This document shows, piece after piece, positions 1 through 7,700 of a DNA stretch of 11,719 bases (position 1 is the first letter of the stretch; the number at the start of each line of letters is the position of its first letter). The translations under genes were made by a program, and so were the position numbers. This stretch comes from an uncultured Nitrospinaceae bacterium (GTDB lineage: Bacteria; Nitrospinota; Nitrospinia; Nitrospinales; VA-1), in NCBI GenBank assembly GCA_913043155.1, contig CAJWLY010000028.1, forward strand, positions 1 through 11,719, in the 5' to 3' direction. The notes beneath the pieces were generated by a model. It did not search any database, was not told where the DNA came from, and saw only the letters and a list, made by a program, of their open reading frames with translations.

Positions 1-375
1 TTATTTTTTGGGACGTTTGGTACCGTACTTGGACCGGCTTTGCATCCGGCCGTCCACCCCTAGAGTATCAAGGCTTCCTCGCACCACATGGTAACGAACT
101 CCCGGAAGATCTTTGACTCGACCACCTCGAATCATCACGATTGAGTGCTCCTGAAGGTTGTGCCCAACTCCCGGGATGTAGGTAGTGACTTCCATGCCAT
201 TGGTCAACCGCACGCGAGCCACCTTACGCAGGGCGGAGTTGGGTTTCTTGGGCGTCGACGTATACACGCGGACACACACACCCCGCTTCTGCGGACATGA
301 CTTGAGCGCTGCGCTGGCAGTTTTTCTCACCGGCGCCTTACGGCCCAACCGAACCAACTGATTGATCGTTGGCAA
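1..375 (-). CDS. rpsL: 30S ribosomal protein S12, complete, TTG start
   Basis: S12 sits at the decoding centre of the small ribosomal subunit and helps control tRNA selection accuracy. The protein is 124 residues, the same length as E. coli S12, if translation begins at the TTG at 375-373. That gives an N-terminus reading M-PTINQLVR, the family consensus. A GGGAGG Shine-Dalgarno lies 8 nt upstream. An in-frame TTG at 399 would add eight non-conserved residues and place the Shine-Dalgarno inside the gene, so I reject it. The PKKPNSALRK loop with Lys43 and Lys44 and the GGRVKDLPGVRYH loop with Lys88 and Asp89 are intact. These are the sites of streptomycin-resistance changes in other bacteria, and the Asp is the residue methylthiolated by RimO where that enzyme exists. 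The sequence therefore looks streptomycin-sensitive (inference). The basic C-terminus ends KRPKK, with TAA at the window edge. It is probably the first gene of a str operon continuing off the left edge. Confidence 0.98.
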   Translation of the reverse strand: MPTINQLVRLGRKAPVRKTASAALKSCPQKRGVCVRVYTSTPKKPNSALRKVARVRLTNGMEVTTYIPGVGHNLQEHSIVMIRGGRVKDLPGVRYHVVRGSLDTLGVDGRMQSRSKYGTKRPKK

Positions 376-383
376 AGCTAAAT

Positions 384-389
384 CCTCCC
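384..389 (-). promoter_or_regulatory. Shine-Dalgarno site that fixes the rpsL TTG start
   Basis: The mRNA reads GGGAGG here, 8 nt before the TTG at 375. It decides between that TTG and the in-frame TTG at 399, which would lie upstream of this site. The flanking mRNA (about 402-386) can form either of two mutually exclusive three-base-pair mini-hairpins, GGG-TTG-CCC or CCC-TTTT-GGG. The second would occupy the first Gs of the site. The stems are very short, so any regulatory effect is speculation. Confidence 0.8.
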
Positions 390-489
390 AAAAGGGCAAC
401 CCATTAAAAAATAAGGCTTTACAAAATCAAGCCGGAGGTTGTTTCAAGGGTTTTGAGTGTTAATTAAGTAGAGATGTAAAAAACTCAGC

Positions 490-517
490 ATTCTAGCACC
501 GATCCCAATGGAGTCAA
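490..517 (-). promoter_or_regulatory. Sigma70-type promoter for rpsL (str operon), extended -10
   Basis: On the minus strand a -35 box TTGACT (517-512) and a -10 box TAGAAT (495-490) are separated by 16 bp. Each differs from consensus at one base. The -10 is preceded by TGC, giving the TGn extended -10 motif. Transcription would start near 483, giving a leader of roughly 105-110 nt before the rpsL TTG. The promoter lies wholly in the 169-bp gap after rpoC, with -35 starting 28 bp past the rpoC stop. This fits independent expression of the str operon. No clear stem-loop of a known regulator is visible in the leader, which is AT-rich. Confidence 0.75.
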
Positions 518-544
518 GGCAAAAATACGCTTAAAAACATCCAT

Positions 545-3500
545 TTACTCCACCGAAAGAAGAGTTTGATCCGCTTCCGTTTTTTTCTCTTCTCCCTCGA
601 TTTCAGCTCTCTCGATATGAATGCCGGTATACGTGCGACAACCCGTCCCCGCTGGAATCAATCGACCCATAATGACATTTTCCTTGAGCCCGACCAGGTT
701 GTCCCGTTTTCCACTTACGCTCACTTCGGTCAGTATCCGCGTCGTCTCTTGGAACGACGCCGCCGAGATAAAACTTTCCGTGCTGAGCGATGACTTGGTG
801 ATACCCAGCAAAACGGGTACGCCCTTGGCCGGTTTTTTCTTGTTTTTGATCATTTCCTGATTGGCTTCATTGAACAGCTTCTTGGTAACCTGCTCGTCGG
901 CCAGAAAATCGGTGTCTCCCGGATCCTCAATAGTGAGGTGACGCAACATCTGGCGAACGATGACTTCGATATGTTTGTCATTAATCGCTACGCCCTGCAG
1001 TCGATAGACCTCCTGAACTTCATTGACGAGATAATACTGCAATTTTTCCTCGCCGAGCACCCGAAGGATGTCATGGGGATTAGTCGCACCGTCCATGAGA
1101 GCTTCCCCGGCAATCACTTCATCACCTTCGTGCACGTTGATGTGTTTTCCGCGTGGGATGAGATACTCACGCTCATCACCGGTACTACTTTCGACAAATA
1201 CCTGCCTCATACCCTTAACGAATCCGCCAAACCTGACCTTTCCAGAGATCTCCGTAATGGTGGCCTGTTCGCTTGGTTTGCGCGCCTCGAATAGTTCCGC
1301 CACACGAGGCAGACCCCCAGTGATGTCCTTAGTTTTTGCGGTTTCGCGCGGTATCTTAACCACCAGATCGCCAGCGTTGACCGGATCACCCTCAGAAACA
1401 CTGATATGGGCTCCCGCCGGCAGAATGTAGCGCCTGAGCGTTTCCCCCTTATCGTCCTTAATCGAAATCCGGGGCTGTTTTTCCTCGTCCCGGTGACTGA
1501 CAATGACCTTAGTGGACAGTCCAGTAATCTCGTCGAAGTCTTCTTTCATAGTAATGCCTTCGATGATATCTCCAAACGCCACAGTTCCGGAAACTTCCGT
1601 CAAGATCGAGTTGGTATACGGATCCCATTCAATAAGCGTCTGACTAGGATGAACCTCTTGCCCATCGGTCACCTTGAGATGCGCGGCATACACAACAGCA
1701 TATTTTTCCTTCTCACGGCCGCTCTCGTCTTGAATGACAATCGCTCCATTGCGGTTCATCACGATGATTTCCCCGCGCTGATTTTTAATAGTGCGCAATC
1801 CGGCGTATTTAACGATACCTCCTTTTTTCGTCTGCAAAGTGGTTTGCTCAACCACACGACTCGCCGTTCCACCGATATGAAATGTGCGCATGGTCAACTG
1901 GGTGCCCGGTTCACCGATGGACTGCGCGGCAATAACACCTATAGGCTCGCCAACTTCTACCCACCCCAAAGTAGCCATGTTCCGTCCGTAACACTTGATA
2001 CAGAGCCCCTGCCTGGATTCGCAGGTGAGGTTAGATCGAATCTTGACGGATTCAATACCGGTATTTTCGATCATCTCGACGCTTTTTTCATCGATCATAT
2101 CGTTGGCCTTAACCAGACGCTCTCCATTGAACGGATCGAGAACATCCTCCAGTGCGGTACGACCCAGAATACGCTCTCCTAGAGGCTGGATGATTTCTCC
2201 GGCATCCACCAGAGAAGTGAGGTCGACGCCTCTCAGGGTTCCGCAGTCTTCTTCCTGAATGATGATATCCTGAGCCACATCTACGAGACGCCGTGTGAGG
2301 TATCCGGAATTGGCCGTCTTGAGTGCAGTATCGGCCAATCCCTTGCGCGCACCATGAGTTGAGATGAAATACTGGATCACCGACAACCCTTCGCGGAAAT
2401 TCGCGGTGATGGGAGTTTCGATGATCTCTCCAGAAGGCTTGGCCATCAACCCACGCATACCTGCTAGTTGGCGAAGCTGCTGGGTACTGCCGCGGGCACC
2501 AGAATCCGCCATGATAAAAACCGAATTGAAGTCTTTATTCTCAGAACCAGCGACGACGCGTTTGTCTTCCTCCTCGAGTTCCCTGAACATCTCCTCGGAA
2601 ACCCGATCGGTGACGTGCGCCCAGATATCGATAACCTTGTTATAGCGCTCCCCATTGGTGATGAGGCCGTCCTGATACTGCTTGTACACCTTGAGAACAT
2701 TTTCATGGGTTTTCTCAACCAGCCGGGCCTTGGTCTTTGGGATACGCATCTGCTCAATAGAGATACTGAGTCCGGCCTCTTTCGCATACCGAAACCCAAG
2801 AGACTTGAGATCATCGAGAAGCGTAACGGTTTTTTCACGCCCAACGGTCAAGAAAGATTGCGAGACCAGTTCGGAAAGCTCTTTTTTGTCCATCAATCTG
2901 TTGATATGGGAGAAGGGAAGGCCCTCGGGCAGAACTTCATTCATAAGAATGCGGCCGGTGGTCGTCTGACAGAGTTCTCCGCCAACGCGAACCATGATCT
3001 GCGCCTGCAAATCCAGTTTTTCGTCACCGTATGCCGAGATGACTTCCTCGGGCCCGGAAAATACTTTGCCCGTACCCCTCACTCCACCGCGAATCTTGCT
3101 CATGTAATAGCATCCAAGGACAATGTCCTGAGAGGGCACGGCAATAGGTTTAGCATTGGACGGCGAAAGCACATTATTCGATGACAACATGAGAAGCTTG
3201 GCCTCGATCCGAGCTTCCGTGGAAAGCGGAACGTGCACCGCCATCTGATCACCATCAAAGTCCGCATTAAAAGCGGTACACACCAGCGGATGAAGCTGAA
3301 TAGCTTTACCTTCGATGAGAATCGGCTCGAACGCCTGAATACCCAAACGGTGCAAGGTGGGGGCTCGGTTCAGAAGAACCGGGTGTCCACTGACAACTTC
3401 TTCAAGCACCTCCCAAACCTCAGGTTTTTCCTGTTCCACCATTTTTTTTGCGGTCTTGATCGTGGAGGCATACCCTTTTTCTTCTAGTCGGTTAAAAATG

Positions 3501-4636
3501 AAAGGCTTGAACAACTCCAGCGCCATCTTCTTGGGGAGCCCACACTGGTGAAATTTCAATTCAGGGCCGACCACGATAACGGACCGGCCGGAATAATCGA
3601 CGCGTTTTCCGAGGAGATTCTGACGGAACCGGCCCTGCTTGCCTTTGAGCATATCGCTCAGCGATTTTAGGGGCCGCTTGTTCGTCCCTCGCAGGGTGCG
3701 CCCTCGGCGCCCATTGTCGAACAGAGCGGACACCGCTTCCTGCAACATCCGTTTTTCATTGCGGATGATGATCTCTGGCGCCTTCAATTCCTGGAGCCGC
3801 TTCAGCCGGTTGTTGCGGTTAATGACCCGCCGGTAAAGATCGTTCAGGTCGGAAGTAGCAAATCGTCCGCCGTCAAGCGGAACAAGGGGTCGTAATTCTG
3901 GAGGAATGACCGGAATCACCCGAAGGATCATCCACTCGGGCCGGTTTCCTGATTTGCGGAGGGCTTCGGTGATTTTAAGCCGCTTGGCGAGTTTCCTTTT
4001 ATTCAACACCGATTTGGTAACCAGCATTTCTTCCTTGAGACGAGCCGCCTCTGCCTCGAGGTCAATGGCCTGAAGAAGTTCGCTGATTCCCTCGGCGCCT
4101 ATCATGGCCTTGAAGGTAACGGGAAATTCCATTTCCGCTTCACGAAATTCTTCTTCGCTAAGCAATTGTCCTGCCTTGAGATCGGAATCGCCGGGGTCGA
4201 TCACCACGTAGTTTTCAAAGTAGATGATACTCTCGAGTTCCTTGAGGGTTAGGTCGAGCAGGTGCCCGATACGGCTGGGAAGACACTTGAAATACCAGAC
4301 GTGGGCAACAGGACAAGCCAATTCAATATGCCCCATGCGTTCTCGGCGGACCTTGGAAAGAATAACTTCGACACCACATTTTTCACAAACTACCCCCTTG
4401 TGCTTCATGCGCTTATATTTACCGCAATTGCACTCCCAGTCCTTGACCGGACCAAAGATTTTGGCGCAGAACAATCCATCCCGCTCCGGCTTGAAGGTGC
4501 GGTAGTTTATAGTTTCTGGTTTCTTAACTTCCCCATAAGACCAAGAACGGATTTTCTCCGGGGAAGCAAGCCGGACCCGCATAGCATCAAACGAAATGGG
4601 GTTTTTAGGCTTACCAAACAATATCGAGCTATCCAT
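545..4636 (-). CDS. rpoC: DNA-directed RNA polymerase subunit beta', complete
   Basis: This is the beta' subunit of RNA polymerase, which holds the catalytic Mg2+ and forms the clamp around DNA and RNA. The protein is about 1363 residues (E. coli 1407). Landmarks, counted from the overlapping TTG at 4639: the N-terminal zinc-binding domain with Cys70, 72, 85 and 88; the NADFDGD metal loop with Asp460, 462 and 464, exactly E. coli numbering; the bridge helix region about 750-800; the second zinc site Cys799, 873, 880 and 883; and the trigger loop around 905-924 with Met917 and His921. It is followed by an insertion of the SI3 type (about 925-1105). The C-terminal part shared with E. coli (NEVQEVYRLQGV, AASFQETTR) is intact, with a short acidic tail. 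TTG (4639) and ATG (4636) overlap as TTGATG. AGGAG lies 6 or 9 nt upstream, and I prefer ATG. The gap to rpoB is about 80 bp, so co-transcription is expected. Confidence 0.98.
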   Translation of the reverse strand: MDSSILFGKPKNPISFDAMRVRLASPEKIRSWSYGEVKKPETINYRTFKPERDGLFCAKIFGPVKDWECNCGKYKRMKHKGVVCEKCGVEVILSKVRRERMGHIELACPVAHVWYFKCLPSRIGHLLDLTLKELESIIYFENYVVIDPGDSDLKAGQLLSEEEFREAEMEFPVTFKAMIGAEGISELLQAIDLEAEAARLKEEMLVTKSVLNKRKLAKRLKITEALRKSGNRPEWMILRVIPVIPPELRPLVPLDGGRFATSDLNDLYRRVINRNNRLKRLQELKAPEIIIRNEKRMLQEAVSALFDNGRRGRTLRGTNKRPLKSLSDMLKGKQGRFRQNLLGKRVDYSGRSVIVVGPELKFHQCGLPKKMALELFKPFIFNRLEEKGYASTIKTAKKMVEQEKPEVWEVLEEVVSGHPVLLNRAPTLHRLGIQAFEPILIEGKAIQLHPLVCTAFNADFDGDQMAVHVPLSTEARIEAKLLMLSSNNVLSPSNAKPIAVPSQDIVLGCYYMSKIRGGVRGTGKVFSGPEEVISAYGDEKLDLQAQIMVRVGGELCQTTTGRILMNEVLPEGLPFSHINRLMDKKELSELVSQSFLTVGREKTVTLLDDLKSLGFRYAKEAGLSISIEQMRIPKTKARLVEKTHENVLKVYKQYQDGLITNGERYNKVIDIWAHVTDRVSEEMFRELEEEDKRVVAGSENKDFNSVFIMADSGARGSTQQLRQLAGMRGLMAKPSGEIIETPITANFREGLSVIQYFISTHGARKGLADTALKTANSGYLTRRLVDVAQDIIIQEEDCGTLRGVDLTSLVDAGEIIQPLGERILGRTALEDVLDPFNGERLVKANDMIDEKSVEMIENTGIESVKIRSNLTCESRQGLCIKCYGRNMATLGWVEVGEPIGVIAAQSIGEPGTQLTMRTFHIGGTASRVVEQTTLQTKKGGIVKYAGLRTIKNQRGEIIVMNRNGAIVIQDESGREKEKYAVVYAAHLKVTDGQEVHPSQTLIEWDPYTNSILTEVSGTVAFGDIIEGITMKEDFDEITGLSTKVIVSHRDEEKQPRISIKDDKGETLRRYILPAGAHISVSEGDPVNAGDLVVKIPRETAKTKDITGGLPRVAELFEARKPSEQATITEISGKVRFGGFVKGMRQVFVESSTGDEREYLIPRGKHINVHEGDEVIAGEALMDGATNPHDILRVLGEEKLQYYLVNEVQEVYRLQGVAINDKHIEVIVRQMLRHLTIEDPGDTDFLADEQVTKKLFNEANQEMIKNKKKPAKGVPVLLGITKSSLSTESFISAASFQETTRILTEVSVSGKRDNLVGLKENVIMGRLIPAGTGCRTYTGIHIERAEIEGEEKKTEADQTLLSVE
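2039..2170 (-). repeat. Beta' copy of a 44-residue module shared with beta (copy 4)
   Basis: Beta' residues about 824-867 (TTG numbering), just before the second zinc site, align without gaps to three 44-residue segments of beta in this window. The shared pattern is G at position 3, L-E-D-V at 7-10, D-P at 12-13, G-E at 16-17, L-V at 19-20, A-N at 22-23, I at 26 and V-K-I at 42-44. The E. coli equivalent is recognisable, so this copy belongs to the normal beta' architecture. It is listed because it shows that the extra beta segment is made from a module used in both large subunits. Confidence 0.7.
4364..4438 (-). other. Beta' N-terminal zinc-binding domain motif (comparison copy)
   Basis: Residues 68-92 of beta' (TTG numbering) carry the conserved C-x-C-x12-C-x2-C motif with W-E before the first cysteine, G-x-Y after the second, G-x-V before the third and G-x-E after the fourth. 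This is standard for bacterial beta', where the domain sits near the upstream edge of the RNA exit channel. It is recorded separately because beta carries a near copy with identical spacing at 8598-8672. Confidence 0.9.
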
Positions 4637-4644
4637 CAAGGATT

Positions 4645-4650
4645 TCTCCT
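4645..4650 (-). promoter_or_regulatory. rpoC Shine-Dalgarno, serving overlapping TTG/ATG starts
   Basis: The mRNA reads AGGAGA, followed after a few bases by TTGATG. AGGAG is 6 nt from the TTG at 4639 and 9 nt from the ATG at 4636. Both spacings are workable, and the two starts differ by one residue. ATG is favoured because of its stronger codon. Confidence 0.7.
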
Positions 4651-4671
4651 ATTTATAAAATTTAGAGTTCC

Positions 4672-4715
4672 GTTGCATCAAAATAGTCCGACGAAAAAAC
4701 GGATCCAAACGCAAC
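4672..4715 (-). other. Possible RNA stem-loop in the rpoB-rpoC spacer
   Basis: Immediately after the rpoB stop codon the mRNA segment GTTGCGTT (4715-4708) can pair with GATGCAAC (4679-4672). That gives eight pairs, two of them G-U. A smaller inner TCCG/CGGA stem lies across a T-rich loop. No U-tract follows, so it is not a classical terminator. It could be an RNA processing or stability element, or chance. I did not compute a folding energy. Confidence 0.3.
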
Positions 4716-7700
4716 TTACTTTACAGCCTCTATGAGATCCACATCAATGGCCAGACTCTGCAGTTCCTTAACCAGAACATTAAACGATTCCGGGAGGCTG
4801 GGGTTCAGGCTGGTATCCCCCTTGACAATCGCCTCGTACATGCGTTTGCGACCTTCGACGTCATCTGATTTAACCGTGAGCATTTCCTGCAATGTGTAGG
4901 CAGCTCCGTAGGCTTCGAGCGCCCACACCTCCATTTCTCCCAGACGCTGACCACCGAACTGCGCCTTTCCGCCCAACGGCTGTTGGGTAACCAGCGAGTA
5001 AGGCCCTGTCGAACGAGCGTGGATTTTATCGTCCACCAAGTGATGGAGTTTGAGCATATAAATGTAGCCAATCATCACCTTCTGGTGGAACGGTTTTCCT
5101 GTGCGTCCATCCATAAGTGTTTCTTCGCCCGTGGGGTTGCACCGGCAATCAACAAGGACACCTCGGACGTCCTCCTCCTTGGCTCCGTCAAAAACGGGGG
5201 TGGCCATATGTTTCCCGGACACCTTGGCGGCCATACCTAGGTTGGTTTCCAGTATCTGCCCCACGTTCATCCGGGAGGGAACACCCAGAGGATTAAGTAT
5301 TAACTCAACCGGGGTTCCATCCTTGAGGTAAGGCATGTCTTCTTCAGAAACGATGGTAGAAACAACGCCTTTATTCCCATGACGACCGGCCATCTTATCA
5401 CCAACCTGAAGCTTACGTTTCATCGCAATAAAAACCTTGACCAGTTTGAGCACGCCGGGGGAAAGGTCATCGCCCTTTTTCAACTGGGAAACTTTTTCGT
5501 TCATCACGGTCTTCAGGATGCGAACCTGATCCTTGCAGTTTTCCGCCAAGCCCTGAAGTTCTTCCAAATCCTTCACGGGCACCTTACACATGTCATTGGC
5601 TCCCATCTTCTTGAGCACCTCATCGTCAAGCACCTGCCCCTTTTCCAGACTGTAGCGTCCAATCTTCGCCGCCTCGGTCGCAGTCTTGCCGGAGAGCGTA
5701 GTCCGCATCCGCGCTTCCGTTTCACTTTTGATAATTCGGATCTCATCGCTGAGATCCTTTTCAATGCGGGACACCTCTTCCTCTTCAATAGACAGCGCAC
5801 GGGAATCTTTGTCAATTCCCCTACGGGAAAACACCTTGACATCGATGACAGTCCCATGAACACCAGGCGGAACCCGCAGTGAAGTATCGCGGACGTCTCC
5901 AGCTTTTTCTCCAAAGATGGCTTTGAGAAGCTTCTCTTCCGGGCTCAGCTGGGTTTCGCCCTTAGGCGTGACCTTACCCACAAGAATATCGTTAGGCGTG
6001 ACCGTCGCGCCAACACGAATGACCCCACTTTCATCGAGATTTCGCAGCGCATCCTCACCAACATTGGAAATGTCGCGCGTGATTTCCTCTTTACCCTGCT
6101 TGGTATCACGCGACTCCACATTAAATTCTTCAATATGGATGGATGTGTAGATGTCTTTTTTCACCAGCTTTTTACTGACGATGATAGCATCCTCGAAGTT
6201 GTACCCATCCCAGGGCATGAACGCAACTAACACGTTGCGTCCCAGCGCAAGCTCACCAAGTTCAGTCGCGGGACCGTCAGCGATAACCTGTCCCTTCCTC
6301 ACGCTTTCACCGGAAGTGACTAGAGGCCTCTGGTTGACACAAGTGTTCTGATTGGAGCGCTGGTATTTGGTCAGGGTGTAGATGTCCACATTGGATTCAA
6401 GAAACCGGCTCCGCTTCTTCTTGCCTCTATACTTGTAAGCATCGTTGCGGACAACGATACGGGTGGCATCGGCGCTGATCACCTCGCCATCGTTTTCAGC
6501 GATGATAACAGCGCCCGAATCGCGCGCCACGATCGCCTCCATACCCGTTCCCACCACCGGCGCTTCCGCTTGAATCAGAGGAACAGCCTGACGCTGCATA
6601 TTAGACCCCATCAAGGCTCGGTTGGCGTCGTCGTTCTCCAAAAACGGAATAAGTGACGCGGCGACGCTGATGAGCTGTTTCGGAGAAACGTCCATGAAGC
6701 TGACCTTGTCGCTTGGGGCCAAGACAAAATCCCCACCCTGACGCGCCGATATGATCTGCTCCTCAAACTTGTTATTCTTATCAAGTGTCGCATTGGCCTG
6801 AGCGATAATGTACTGGTCCTCTTTCAAAGCAGTATGAAATTCCACCTCGTCGCTGACTATCCCGTTCGAGACTTTCCGATAAGGGGTCTCGATGAACCCG
6901 TATTTATTAACCCGGGCATAGGTGCTAAGCGATGAGATGAGCCCGATGTTGGGGCCTTCCGGCGTTTCGATCGGACAGATACGCCCATAATGGGTGGGGT
7001 GCACGTCCCGCACCTCAAATCCAGCCCGCTCGCGGGTCAGGCCGCCAGGGCCCAGCGCGCTCAGGCGTCGCTTGTGGGTCACCTCGGACAATGGATTCGT
7101 CTGATCCATAAACTGGGACAACTGGCTACTACCAAAAAACTCTTTGATGGCCGCGATCACCGGTTTGGAATTGATAAGATCGTGTGGCATCGAGACATCC
7201 AAGTCCTGAATCGACATCCGCTCGACGATTGCTCGTTCCATGCGAATGAGCCCGATCCGAAACTGGTTTTCAAGCGATTCTCCTACAGCCCTAACGCGTC
7301 GATTACCCAAATGATCGATATCATCAATCACACCAATCCCATTTCTCAGGTCGACCAAGAACTTGACCACCGCCACTAAATCATCCAGCGTCAACAGGCG
7401 GTTTTCAATGGGAATATCCAACCCAAACTTCTGGTTGAGCTTGATGCGCCCAACCATCGATAGGTTGTACCGTTTCGAGTTAAAAAACAGGTTCTTGAAG
7501 AGCGATCTCGCGATTTCCGGGGTCGGCGGATCGCCGGGCCGGAGCCGCTTATAAATTTCTCGGATGGCATCGATCTGATTGTCAATCTTGGCCAACGCCA
7601 GCGCGTCGCGGATGGTTGTATCAGAAGCCTCATCGTCGATATGAAGAATCCGAACCTTGGTGACGCTGTTTTTGTAAATGAGATCAAGAACCTCTTCGGT

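Noticed and set aside
1..399. rpsL starting at the upstream in-frame TTG (399)
   Set aside because: It would add eight non-conserved residues and enclose the GGGAGG site. The TTG at 375 gives the exact family N-terminus and 124-residue length.
376..544. Intrinsic terminator after rpoC
   Set aside because: T-rich runs occur after the stop codon, but I found no GC-rich stem preceding them.
1406..2182. A 258-codon plus-strand frame antisense to rpoC
   Set aside because: It lies entirely opposite highly conserved beta' sequence and has no family features.
2468..3184. A 238-codon plus-strand frame antisense to rpoC
   Set aside because: Same reasoning: a by-product of the codon bias in rpoC, with no independent support.
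7050..7130. Rifampicin resistance from Thr611 (Asn518 in E. coli)
   Set aside because: The main drug-contact residues are all wild type, and as far as I recall Thr at this position also occurs in other bacteria, so no resistance is inferred.
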